A stretch of 64,000 nt of DNA, taken from assembly GCF_026340975.1 (NCBI RefSeq), contig NZ_JAPEOS010000002.1:1134501-1198500 (forward strand), given 5' to 3'. The position numbers and the translations under genes are program-made. Origin of the DNA: Streptomyces sp. NBC_01214. Its GTDB lineage: Bacteria > Actinomycetota > Actinomycetes > Streptomycetales > Streptomycetaceae. The notes under the pieces are model-generated. The model worked only from the letters and a program-made list of their open reading frames with translations. It did no database searches and was not told the origin of the DNA. Shown piece after piece: positions 53,718-62,743 of this stretch. Every line of letters begins with the position of its first letter. Position 1 is the first letter of the stretch.

Positions 53718-54043
53718 ATGGGTGCGCCGAGGATCTGAGGGGGTGTGATCCTCGGCGTGCAGACTTCGCTCGGGTCAATGGGAAGTCATGGTTCCGACTA
53801 TGGCAGACGAGGGCCTGAACGCCAAAAGTCCCTACTTGGACATAAGTGTGCAAATCGCAAGAGTTTCTAGCTAAATCCTAGGTGAGGTCGGCCACTCACC
53901 TCGCAATCCATGAATAAGTATCGACTGCTCTGTGTGAATCGTTGATCACGTAGCGACCCGGCCACCCGGTTGGCCCCTTTTGACGACCGTCCTGAATTGG
54001 GTCAATCATTACGTTCCGGGTCATCCGCCCCTTAAATGGGCAG
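53718..54043. other. 326-bp AT-rich spacer before the deacetylase operon
   Basis: Clearly less GC-rich than its surroundings, with many stop codons in all frames. It holds a small stem AGGTGAG ... CTCACCT (53880-53901). It is probably the regulatory region for the deacetylase/propeller pair. No gene, tRNA or known riboswitch was recognised. Confidence 0.5.
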
Positions 54044-54856
54044 GTGCTCTCACAACCAGGCCGCCGCGCGGCCCTGCGCGTGGCCCTGCGCGCGGCCGCT
54101 CTCGGGTCGGCCGGCGCCGCCGCGGCTGGCCTCACCGCCGCCTGCGGGCCGGGTCGGCCGGCCACCGCGCCCTCCGGCCCGCCGCCGGGTCCGGCCCGGT
54201 CGGCCCGCCCGGCGCAGGCGGCTCCGGCCGCCGCCCCGCGCCGGTTCGCCGGGCAGCCCGTCGAGATCGGCCACGGTCCGCGCGACCGCCCCCGGGTCGC
54301 CCTCACCTTCCACGGCAACGGGGACCCCGCCCTCGCCCGGGCGGTGCTGGCCGCGGCCGAGAAGGGGGGCGCGCGGGTCACCGTACTGGCCATCGGATCC
54401 TGGCTCGACGCGCACCCGGAGCTGGCCCGGCGCATCCTCGACGGCGGTCACGAGCTCGGCAACCACACCCAGCGCCACCTCGCGATCAACGACATGCCCG
54501 AGGCGCAGGCCTACGCCGAGATCACCGGCTGCGCCCAGCGGCTCAAGCGGCTCACCGGTTCCATCGGCACCTGGTTCCGGCCCTCCCAAACCCAGTACGC
54601 GACCCCCCTCGTCCAGGAACTGGCCCAGCGGGCGGGCTACCCGCACGTCCTTTCGTACGACGTGGACTCCCTCGACTTCACCTCGCCCGGTGCCGCGGCC
54701 GTCATCCGCACCGTCACCGGGACGATCCGGCCCGGATCGGTGGTGAGCCTGCACTTCGGCTACGCGGACACGGTCGACGCGATGCCTCCCCTCCTCGAAG
54801 AACTCGCGCGCCGCAACCTGCGCGCGGTGACCACCACGGAGCTGCTGACCCCATGA
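54044..54856 (+). CDS. polysaccharide deacetylase-like exported protein, atypical motif 1
   Basis: A 270-aa exported protein of the NodB (CE4) fold. Twin-arginine-like or lipoprotein signal (GRRAALRVALRAAALG ... LTAAC, Cys34), Pro/Ala linker, then the NodB domain from about residue 80. Motif 1 reads TFHGNGD (88-94) instead of TFDDG, so the usual catalytic Asp is replaced. Motif 2 is intact (HTQRH, 141-145), motif 3 is WFRPSQTQ and late motifs DSLDF and SLHFG are present. GTG 54044 is the start. Coupled by ATGA to the beta-propeller gene. Activity uncertain. Confidence 0.82.
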   Translation: MLSQPGRRAALRVALRAAALGSAGAAAAGLTAACGPGRPATAPSGPPPGPARSARPAQAAPAAAPRRFAGQPVEIGHGPRDRPRVALTFHGNGDPALARAVLAAAEKGGARVTVLAIGSWLDAHPELARRILDGGHELGNHTQRHLAINDMPEAQAYAEITGCAQRLKRLTGSIGTWFRPSQTQYATPLVQELAQRAGYPHVLSYDVDSLDFTSPGAAAVIRTVTGTIRPGSVVSLHFGYADTVDAMPPLLEELARRNLRAVTTTELLTP

Positions 54857-56040
54857 CGACCACCCGCCTTCCCCGGACTGCCGGCGCGCTGCTGGCAGGT
54901 CTGGTCCTCGCCGCCCTTGCCGGCTGCGGATCGGCCGGCAAGGAACCCGCCGAGGCGCTCGGCACCAAGGGCCCGGCCAAGCCCGTCAAGGCCGCGCCGG
55001 CCGTCCCGCCCGGTCTGCCCGGCATGCCGCCCGTGCTCGATCCGAACGACGTCTACGCGGCGAACCGGCCGAACAAGCTCTCCCCCGTGGTCAAGGACTT
55101 CCCGCCCCGCGTCTACGTGCCGAACACCAACTCCAACACGGTGTCCGTCATCGACCCGACGACCTACCGGGTCATCGACACCATCCCGGTCGGGGTCCAG
55201 CCCCAACACGTGGTCCCCTCCTGGGACCTGAAGACCCTGTGGGTCAACAACAACCGCGGTCACACCCTCACCCCGATCAACCCGGCCACCGGCGAGGCCG
55301 GAAAGCCCGTGGAGGTGCACGACCCGTACAACCTGTACTTCACGCCGAACGGCAAGTACGCCATCGTCATGGCCTCGATGGACAAGGAGCTGGTCTTCCG
55401 CGACCCGCACACGATGGACCGGGTCAAGACGGTGCCCGTGACCTGCTACGGGGTCAACCACGCGGACTTCTCCGCCGACGGCCGCTACTTCATCGTGAGC
55501 TGCGAGTTCTCCGGCGAACTCCTCAAGGTCGACACCGAGCGCATGGAGGTCGTCGGCCAGCAGAAACTGCCGTTCGAGGGCGCGATGCCGCAGGACGTCA
55601 AGGTCTCCCCGGACGGGAAGACCTTCTACGTCGCCGACATGATGGCGCACGGCATGTGGGTGCTCGGCGGGGACACGTTCGAGACCCCCAAACTGCTGCC
55701 CACCGGGAAGGGCTGCCACGGCCTCTACGTGAGCCGCGACTCCAAGGAGATGTACGTCTCCAACCGGGGCGAGGGCACCATCTCGGTCTTCAACTTCCCC
55801 GAGAACAAGCTCACCAAGAAGTGGACGCTGCCGGACGGCGGCAGCCCCGACATGGGCGGGGTCTCCGCCGACGGCAAGGTGCTGTGGCTGTCGGGCCGTT
55901 ACAACTCCGAGGTCTACGCGCTCGACACGCAGACCGGCCAGCAGCTCGCCCGGATCCCGGTGGGCGGCGGACCGCACGGACTCGCCGTGTACCCGCAGCC
56001 CGGCCGCTACTCGCTCGGCCACACCGGCATCTTCCGCTAG
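54853..56040 (+). CDS. YncE-like beta-propeller lipoprotein
   Basis: A 395-aa lipoprotein: lipobox LAGC (Cys about residue 25), Pro-rich linker, and a YncE/cytochrome-d1-type propeller (about 80-390) with repeated blades such as VYVPNTNSNTVSVIDPTTYR, FYVADMMAHGMWVLGG and MYVSNRGEGTISVFNFP. It is probably a binding scaffold outside the membrane; no catalytic motif is seen. ATG 54853 overlaps the deacetylase stop (ATGA), so the two are translated together and may work together on the cell wall. Confidence 0.85.
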   Translation: MTTTRLPRTAGALLAGLVLAALAGCGSAGKEPAEALGTKGPAKPVKAAPAVPPGLPGMPPVLDPNDVYAANRPNKLSPVVKDFPPRVYVPNTNSNTVSVIDPTTYRVIDTIPVGVQPQHVVPSWDLKTLWVNNNRGHTLTPINPATGEAGKPVEVHDPYNLYFTPNGKYAIVMASMDKELVFRDPHTMDRVKTVPVTCYGVNHADFSADGRYFIVSCEFSGELLKVDTERMEVVGQQKLPFEGAMPQDVKVSPDGKTFYVADMMAHGMWVLGGDTFETPKLLPTGKGCHGLYVSRDSKEMYVSNRGEGTISVFNFPENKLTKKWTLPDGGSPDMGGVSADGKVLWLSGRYNSEVYALDTQTGQQLARIPVGGGPHGLAVYPQPGRYSLGHTGIFR

Positions 56041-56053
56041 GTCGCTAGAAACG

Positions 56054-56070
56054 CCGGGGCGGTGCCCCGG
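56054..56070. terminator. short hairpin after the propeller gene
   Basis: CCGGGGC (56054-56060), GGT loop, GCCCCGG (56064-56070). It lies between the convergent propeller and P450-like genes. Confidence 0.5.
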
Positions 56071-56119
56071 AAGCTCGCACAGCTCCCGGGACACCGCGGT
56101 CCGGTCGCCGGACGACGGA

Positions 56120-56929
56120 CTACCAAGCGACCGGAAGGCGCTCCGGAAGCCGCTTGATGAAACCCGTGCGCCAGACGAGGTTCTCGGAGGGCACCGCGAG
56201 CCGCAGTCCGGGCAGCCGCTCGACCAGCACCTCCAGGGCGATGCACGGCAGGCCGTCCCCGACGGACAGGTTCCAGCGCAGCAGTTCCTCCACCGCCCCG
56301 GCCATGCGCTCCGGGTGCCGGCGCAGGTACCCGATCAGCTCGGGCCGTTGGAGCAGCGCGAGCACCGCGAGCGTGAGGAACGCGGAGGTGGAGACCGCGC
56401 CCGCGCCGAAGAGGGAAACGGCGACCGTCGCGAACATCTCGTCGGTCAGGTGCGCCGACTCCGGATCCGCCTCCTTCAGCCCGGCGAACCTCCCGAGGAG
56501 CCCCGTACGCTCCTCGGGGGCCAGGGCGAGCTGGTCGTGCAGCCGGTCGGCGAAGTAGCCCACGTCCTTGTACCAGTTGAGGGCGGAGTCGGCGAACGGT
56601 TCGCGCGCGGTCATGAACGCGACGTCCAGGCCCGACATCAACCGGCGCCGGTCTTCGAACGGCACCCCCAGCACCTGGCAGTGCAGCGCCGCCGAGAAGG
56701 GGTCGGCGAAGCCCGCCCGGAGGTCGGCCGGGCCGCCCTCCGCCACGAGCGCGTCGAGGAGCTCGCCGGCCCGGGCCCGCAGCAGGTCCCGGAGTCCCAC
56801 CCGGGCGACCGGCGCCTTCTCGCGCAGCCAGGCGCACTCCTGCGGGAGCACGTCACCGCGCCGGGAGAGCGGGAAGTCCAGGAGCGGCCGCTGCCCGGTC
56901 CCCGGCCCCTCAAGCTGCTCGACGCCCAT
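56120..56929 (-). CDS. cytochrome P450-like protein with two internal deletions, no heme loop
   Basis: A 269-aa open frame recognisable as a bacterial P450: N-terminus with ECAWLREKAPVARV, I-helix FGAGAVSTSAFLTL (174 on), K-helix ExxR in EELLRW (215-218), GDGLP, and the C-terminal LVERLPGLRLAVP ... LVWRTGF. Against the usual roughly 400 aa, two blocks are missing in frame: after ARV44 (B to C helices) and after about residue 232 (from the segment after the K-helix through FGxGxHxCLG). Thus no heme-ligating Cys loop. It overlaps the cyclodipeptide synthase by 20 bases and has its own AAAGGA. It cannot be a normal P450. Confidence 0.8.
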   Translation of the reverse strand: MGVEQLEGPGTGQRPLLDFPLSRRGDVLPQECAWLREKAPVARVGLRDLLRARAGELLDALVAEGGPADLRAGFADPFSAALHCQVLGVPFEDRRRLMSGLDVAFMTAREPFADSALNWYKDVGYFADRLHDQLALAPEERTGLLGRFAGLKEADPESAHLTDEMFATVAVSLFGAGAVSTSAFLTLAVLALLQRPELIGYLRRHPERMAGAVEELLRWNLSVGDGLPCIALEVLVERLPGLRLAVPSENLVWRTGFIKRLPERLPVAW

Positions 56930-57668
56930 CGACGGTCCTTTCGGGCGGTGCGTGGTCCGCGGCGTTCCCGGGTGCGGTGGCCTCGGGCCGTACGACGGCG
57001 TACGCCTGGTTGCGGGTCGCGCGCAGACCCCCGCCGCGGGCGAAGAGGACATCGGTCAGCGGCATCCTGACGTGGTAGGCCGCCACCGAGGACGGCACGT
57101 CGAGAATGCTCGGGGTGTCCACGAAGAACGGCAGCTCGGCCGCCATGTAATCGAAACAGACCCGCAACTGCTCGTCCGTGACCGATACGCCTTCCGGCAA
57201 TTTTGATCCGACGAAATGCAGGACCATTTCCTCACAGCCCTTGCGGAATTCTTCGTCGGTCTCCAGGAAATGCAGGACGCGTCGGTGCAGTAGTTGGTAG
57301 ACGGGGTTCGACTGGAATTCGGACAGTGCCCGGACGCGTATCTCCGCCTCTGGCGGGCCTGATTCCGTCACGCCCTTGAGGATCCGCCGCCGGACCGCCT
57401 TGATCTCTTTCGCCGCGCGCTTCTCCGCGTGCTCCCGGGTGTGACCGAAGGCGGCGAACATCCGGTCCACGTGGAGGTCCGCGTAGACGAAGTCGACCTG
57501 TGCGAACCGGGTCGTGGCCCAGCGGGCCAGGCCGGCGATGCGGTCGGCGCTGAAATAGCTGTTTCCGGGGCTCACGCCGATGAGCACATGGTCGCCGTCT
57601 TCCCAGATGTGTCGGCAGGTGCGGGTGAAGGGCAGAACTTCGAATGATGCGTCAGCCGTGATCGTCAT
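56910..57668 (-). CDS. cyclodipeptide synthase (NYH subfamily)
   Basis: Uses two aminoacyl-tRNAs to make a cyclic dipeptide (2,5-diketopiperazine). The 252-aa product aligns by memory with AlbC with a constant offset of 4. Catalytic Ser33 in GVSPGNSYFS (AlbC S37), Asn36 (N40), Tyr174 and Glu178 in DYMAAELPFF (Y178, E182), and Tyr198-His199 in SSVAAYH (Y202, H203) are all kept. N-Y-H places it in the AlbC-type subfamily. ATG 57668 is preferred; GTG 57692 is possible. The partner P450-like gene overlaps its end. The amino acids used cannot be told without the pocket alignment. Confidence 0.92.
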   Translation of the reverse strand: MTITADASFEVLPFTRTCRHIWEDGDHVLIGVSPGNSYFSADRIAGLARWATTRFAQVDFVYADLHVDRMFAAFGHTREHAEKRAAKEIKAVRRRILKGVTESGPPEAEIRVRALSEFQSNPVYQLLHRRVLHFLETDEEFRKGCEEMVLHFVGSKLPEGVSVTDEQLRVCFDYMAAELPFFVDTPSILDVPSSVAAYHVRMPLTDVLFARGGGLRATRNQAYAVVRPEATAPGNAADHAPPERTVDGRRAA

Positions 57669-57789
57669 CTGATTGATCGCCCTTGTTGCCACGTGTCCCT
57701 GGGAGCCCTGCGCTCCTGGTGTGGCGGCAATGTCAGTACGTTATGCCGGGGTGCCGGAGTGTGGCAAGTGGAATCTTCGTTTGTTTGGT

Positions 57790-57806
57790 CGGAATTATCG
57801 ATTCCG
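57790..57806. promoter_or_regulatory. dyad in the cyclodipeptide synthase/EF-hand spacer
   Basis: CGGAAT-TATCG-ATTCCG, 6-bp arms with a 5-base centre, lies in an AT-rich 256-bp divergent spacer, 122 bases from the synthase start. Candidate operator. Confidence 0.4.
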
Positions 57807-57924
57807 TATTACGGGTCGGTAATTGAAATGGTTTCTGCCGCTCGAACGGGACCCGGGGCGGGGGCGGACCGGGCAGGCCGCTACCCTGAGCCGGTCAACA
57901 AGGCATCAAGAAGGAGTGGACCCA

Positions 57925-58137
57925 GTGGCGGACATCGAGAGCGCACGGACGACGTTCGGCAAGTTCGACGTGAACGGTGACGGCTTCGTCACGGCCGACG
58001 AGTTCAAGGCGGCCATGGCGGCCATGGGCGACCCGTTCGTCACCGGCCCCGTCGCGGACGCCGTGATCGCCGCCAAGGACGCGAACGGCGACGGCCTGCT
58101 GAGCTTCGACGAGTTCTGGGCCTCCCTGAACAAGTAG
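57925..58137 (+). CDS. small EF-hand calcium-binding protein
   Basis: A 70-aa protein with two EF-hand loops, DVNGDGFVTADE (about 14-25) and DANGDGLLSFDE (about 50-61), both with full calcium-ligand patterns. It resembles the short calerythrin-like proteins of Streptomyces. GTG 57925 has AAGGAG 8 bases upstream. Partner unknown; cytosolic, no signal peptide. Confidence 0.92.
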   Translation: MADIESARTTFGKFDVNGDGFVTADEFKAAMAAMGDPFVTGPVADAVIAAKDANGDGLLSFDEFWASLNK

Positions 58138-58143
58138 TCCCTC

Positions 58144-58185
58144 CGCTGCCGCCCTGCCCCGGACCTCCGGAGCGGGGCGGCAGCG
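58144..58185. terminator. terminator after the EF-hand gene
   Basis: CGCTGCCGCCC and GGGCGGCAGCG form an 11-bp outer stem around an inner CCGG-loop-CCGG stem. It lies between convergent EF-hand and PadR genes. Confidence 0.75.
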
Positions 58186-58224
58186 TGCGTTCTGCGCCGG
58201 GCCACGGGCACCGGGCCCCGCGCG

Positions 58225-58773
58225 TCAGGCCCCCGGTCCGGACATGTCCTCGACCTCGCCCAGGGCCTCCTCCAGCCAGTGCAGCCAGAACGTCTCCAGG
58301 GCGATCCCGCCGTGCAGCACGAGCCGCCGCAGCCGGTCCTCCACGGCGTCCCGCTCCGGCGGGAAGTCCTTCTCCTCGATGGCCTCGTACTGTGCGAGCT
58401 GACGTCGGTGCAGCTCCAGATGGCGCCGCAGCTCGGGACCGAGCCCCTGCGGCCCCACGACACCCGCCGCGCGGATCCGCAGCAGCAGCGGGTCGCGCAT
58501 CGGCTTGGGGTCCTGGCTCTCGCCGACCCATCGGGCCAGCTCCGCGCCGCCGGCGGGCAGCACCTCGTACTCCTTCTTCTGCCCGCGCACCGGCACCTCG
58601 CTCGGCAGCTCCCGGATCAGCCCGGACTCCTCAAGCCGCCCCAGCTCGCGGTAGATCTGCTGGTGCGTCGCCGACCAGAAGTACCCGATCGACTTGTCGA
58701 ACCGCCGGGTCAGCTCCAGCCCGGACGAGGGCTTCTCCAGCAGGGCGGTGAGGATGGCGTGCGGCAGCGACAT
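58225..58773 (-). CDS. PadR family transcriptional regulator
   Basis: A 182-aa PadR/Vir-type regulator: N-terminal winged HTH (SLPHAILTALLEKPSSGLEL, TRRFDKSIGYFW, QQIYRELGRLEESGLI) and a C-terminal helical dimer domain (about 95-180). It is divergent from an FMN-reductase-like gene across 126 bp and probably represses itself and that gene. A 10-bp palindrome ATGGCGCCAT (58772-58781) overlaps its start codon. Confidence 0.88.
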   Translation of the reverse strand: MSLPHAILTALLEKPSSGLELTRRFDKSIGYFWSATHQQIYRELGRLEESGLIRELPSEVPVRGQKKEYEVLPAGGAELARWVGESQDPKPMRDPLLLRIRAAGVVGPQGLGPELRRHLELHRRQLAQYEAIEEKDFPPERDAVEDRLRRLVLHGGIALETFWLHWLEEALGEVEDMSGPGA

Positions 58774-58781
58774 GGCGCCAT
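58772..58781. promoter_or_regulatory. palindrome over the padR start codon
   Basis: ATGGCGCCAT is a perfect 10-bp palindrome that includes the padR ATG. Possible autoregulatory site, though short enough to be chance in GC-rich DNA. Confidence 0.3.
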
Positions 58782-58899
58782 CCTAGGTTTGCGCCGGCGC
58801 CGGCCCCGACGCCTCCTGCGTACGGCCGCGTCCGCGGGGCCGTCCCCGGACGGGCGCGGCCCGCTGGCGGCGCCCGGGTGACGTGGCGAGGCTGGGGGT

Positions 58900-59613
58900 G
58901 TGGCTGCCGCATACGACTACTCGGACCTGACCGCCCTCTACGTGAACTGCACGCTCAAACGCTCACCCGAGACCAGCAACACCGAGGGCCTGATCGACAG
59001 GAGCCGCAGGGTCATGGAAGGGACCGGCACCCGCACCTCCCTCATCCGCGCCGTCGACCACGACATCGCGACCGGGGTCTGGCCCGACATGACCGAGCAC
59101 GGCTGGGAGAGCGACCAGTGGCCGGTCCTCTACAGCCAGATCATGGACGCCGACATCCTCGTCCTGTGCGGCCCCATCTGGCTCGGCGACAACAGCTCCG
59201 TGATGAAGCAGGTCATCGAGCGGCTCTACGCCTGCTCCTCGCTGCTGAACGAGCGGGGCCAGTACGCCTACTACGGGCGGGTCGGCGGCGCGCTGATCAC
59301 CGGCAACGAAGACGGCGTCAAGCACTGTGCCATGAACGTCCTCTACAGCCTCCAGCACCTCGGTTACGCGATTCCGCCGCAGGCCGACGCGGGCTGGATC
59401 GGCGAGGCCGGGCCCGGACCCTCCTACCTGGACCCCGGCTCGGGCGGCCCCGAGAACGACTTCACCAACCGCAACACCGCCTTCATGTCCTGGAACCTCA
59501 TGCACCTGGCCGCCCTGCTCAAGCGCTCGGGAGGCATCCCGCCGTACGGGAACCAGCGCTCGCAGTGGGACGCGGGCTGCCGCTTCGACTTCCCCAACCC
59601 CGAGCACCGATGA
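58900..59613 (+). CDS. flavodoxin-like NAD(P)H-dependent FMN reductase
   Basis: A 237-aa flavodoxin-fold protein: LTALYVNCTLKRSPETSNTE (phosphate loop for FMN), ADILVLCGPIWLGDNSSVMK and GGALITGNEDGVKHC. Members use NAD(P)H to reduce flavin or small quinones. GTG 58900 follows CTGGGGG. It is probably under control of the divergent PadR regulator, a common arrangement for redox or drug-response genes, and is followed by a RibD-like gene. Confidence 0.87.
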   Translation: MAAAYDYSDLTALYVNCTLKRSPETSNTEGLIDRSRRVMEGTGTRTSLIRAVDHDIATGVWPDMTEHGWESDQWPVLYSQIMDADILVLCGPIWLGDNSSVMKQVIERLYACSSLLNERGQYAYYGRVGGALITGNEDGVKHCAMNVLYSLQHLGYAIPPQADAGWIGEAGPGPSYLDPGSGGPENDFTNRNTAFMSWNLMHLAALLKRSGGIPPYGNQRSQWDAGCRFDFPNPEHR

Positions 59614-59665
59614 GTTCTCCGCGCCGGGGCGGTCTCATGGTGGACGACCAGACCGGAGGAAGCCC

Positions 59666-60310
59666 ATGGAGCAACTGCTGAGGGTCCAGAACTTCAGCGT
59701 GTCGCGCGACGGATTCGGTGCCGGTGAGCACCAGAGTCTCGCGCGGCCGTTCGGCGACGCGGATCCGGGCGAACTGTTCGCCTGGGCCGGAGCGACCGCG
59801 AGCTGGCCCAACCGCACCGACCCGGGAGGGAGCCGGGGTCTCGACGACTACCTCACCCGGGACTTCGCGCACAACATCGGGGCCGAGATCATGGGCCGCA
59901 ACAAGTTCGGTCCCCAGCGCGGGCCCTGGGTCGACCAGGAGTGGCGCGGCTGGTGGGGTGAGGAGCCCCCGTTCCACACGCCCGTGTTCGTCATGACCCA
60001 CCACGTGCGCCCTTCGTTCACGCTCTCCGACACCACCTTCCACTTCGTCGACGCCGACCCGGCCACGGTCTTGGACCGGGCGCGGGAAGCCGCGCGGGGC
60101 AAGGACGTCCGGCTCGGCGGCGGGGCCACCACCATCCGGGAGTTCCTCGACGCCGACCTCGTCGACACCCTGCACGTGGCCGTCGCGCCGGTGGAGTTCG
60201 GATCCGGGGTCAGGCTCTGGGAGTCGCCCGAGGAGCTGCTCGACCGGTTCCACCTCGATGTCGTGCCCAGTCCGAGCGGTGTCACGCACCACCTGTTCTG
60301 GCGCAGGTGA
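59666..60310 (+). CDS. dihydrofolate reductase/RibD C-terminal family protein
   Basis: A 214-aa protein of the RibD-C/DHFR-like fold: VQNFSVSRDGFGAG, AEIMGRNKFGPQRGPW, TPVFVMTHHVRP, VRLGGGATTIREFLDADLVD and LHVAVAPVEFGSGVRLW. Family members reduce pterin or flavin-type substrates with NADPH, but most Streptomyces paralogues have no assigned role. ATG 59666 has GGAGGAAG upstream. It is 52 bases after the FMN-reductase gene and probably in the same unit. Confidence 0.88.
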   Translation: MEQLLRVQNFSVSRDGFGAGEHQSLARPFGDADPGELFAWAGATASWPNRTDPGGSRGLDDYLTRDFAHNIGAEIMGRNKFGPQRGPWVDQEWRGWWGEEPPFHTPVFVMTHHVRPSFTLSDTTFHFVDADPATVLDRAREAARGKDVRLGGGATTIREFLDADLVDTLHVAVAPVEFGSGVRLWESPEELLDRFHLDVVPSPSGVTHHLFWRR

Positions 60311-60321
60311 CACGGGCCGGT

Positions 60322-60828
60322 TCAGTGCGCGATGTCCACGACGAACCGCTCCGGCGAGTGCAGGGCGAACGCGCGGTAGTACGGCAGGGTGTCGAAGGCG
60401 GCGCCGAAGGTCACGTACCCCTCGTAGTCGCCGGTCAGGGCGATGCCCTTGAGCTTGCTGAGGTTGATCTTCTGCAGCTTGGGCCCGTGGTAGACGCTCT
60501 GCCCCGCGTCGTCGTGCGCGGCGGCGGGGTGGAGGCGGATCTCCAGGAAGTGCTTTCCGGGCAGCGGCACGGGCTTGCCGGACCCGTCGTAGACGAGGTG
60601 CGGGACGGGGGTGACGGTGACCGCGGGGCCGTAGCCCTGGAGGTCGATGACGATGCGGTCGTACGTGGGGTGCCCGGCCCAGCGGGCGTTGACGACGAGC
60701 GGGGTCTGGGCCTGGGCAGTAGTGGCGACGGTGGTGGCGGCCGAGGCAGGTGCGGCGAAGGAGAGGCAGGCGGCGAGCAGGGCGCCGGTTGCCAGGGCCG
60801 TGAACTGCCGGAGACGGGCGTGGATCAT
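60322..60828 (-). CDS. secreted AMIN-like domain protein
   Basis: A 168-aa exported protein: signal peptide (about 1-30, cleavage at ASA-AT) and one AMIN-like beta domain (VVNARWAGHPTYDRIVIDLQ, HFLEIRLHPAAAHDD, FEVLTF-like GYVTFGAAFDTLPYYRAF). AMIN domains bind peptidoglycan or envelope parts. There is no catalytic domain. Convergent with the RibD-like gene, 11 bases apart. Confidence 0.85.
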   Translation of the reverse strand: MIHARLRQFTALATGALLAACLSFAAPASAATTVATTAQAQTPLVVNARWAGHPTYDRIVIDLQGYGPAVTVTPVPHLVYDGSGKPVPLPGKHFLEIRLHPAAAHDDAGQSVYHGPKLQKINLSKLKGIALTGDYEGYVTFGAAFDTLPYYRAFALHSPERFVVDIAH

Positions 60829-60934
60829 GACGTCCCCTCGATTCTCGAGAGACGGGGACCGGTGGCACTGCCTAGGACGCCCCGGGGGACGGCGCGGTTG
60901 CGGTTCCGCTCGCTTCCCGTTCCCGGGATCGCGG

Positions 60935-60976
60935 ACGCGAGAGGGGCCCGGCGCACGCGCCGGGCCCCTCTCGCGT
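60935..60976. terminator. perfect 20-bp stem terminator after sdaA
   Basis: A perfect 20-bp stem (60935-60954 with 60957-60976; arm begins ACGCGAGAGGGGCCC) lies immediately downstream of the sdaA stop. Confidence 0.85.
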
Positions 60977-60989
60977 CACGCGGTGCGCG

Positions 60990-62372
<1,383 letters not shown>

Positions 62373-62743
62373 GGTGGCGGACTCCCTTGTCTGCTCGTGG
62401 GGTGGGAGGGGGCAGGAGAGGAGAAGTGGATTATTCGGATTTTGTCCGGCAGACGAGCTTAACGCGGCGAAGTGAACGTCTCGGCTGTCGGACGAGGTGG
62501 GAAGGATTACGTGGACGGGTCGGCCGGGTGTCGGCCCGTGGTCCCGGGTGATCCACCGGGGCGGTGCGGAGCGCCTGGCGAGGTGCGCGCCGGTGCGGTA
62601 CGGCGCGCGGGCCGGCAGGCGCGGGGGCGGGGGCGGGCGCCCGCCGCGACCGGGCCGAGCGGCGCCGGGCCCCGGTCATGAGAAGGGCCCGGCCTGTGCG
62701 GGAACAAGGCCGGGCCCTTCCGTGGCCGTTGGCCGGACGCCGG
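62373..62743. other. 371-bp spacer between glyA and sdaA
   Basis: Contains the glyA terminator near one end and the sdaA upstream region near the other. The middle is extremely GC-rich and repetitive without clear structure. No glycine riboswitch pattern was recognised. Confidence 0.5.
62682..62720. terminator. terminator after glyA
   Basis: GAAGGGCCCGGCCT (62682-62695) and AGGCCGGGCCCTTC (62707-62720) form a perfect 14-bp stem with an 11-base loop. Confidence 0.85.

Noticed and set aside
53718..54043. Possible cyclic-di-AMP (ydaO-type) riboswitch before wall-related genes
   Set aside because: None of the conserved core segments were seen here, nor upstream of the protease, LamG or L,D-transpeptidase genes.
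62373..62743. Possible glycine riboswitch before sdaA
   Set aside because: The conserved glycine-aptamer segments could not be found on the minus strand; such a switch is more likely upstream of gcvT, outside the window.
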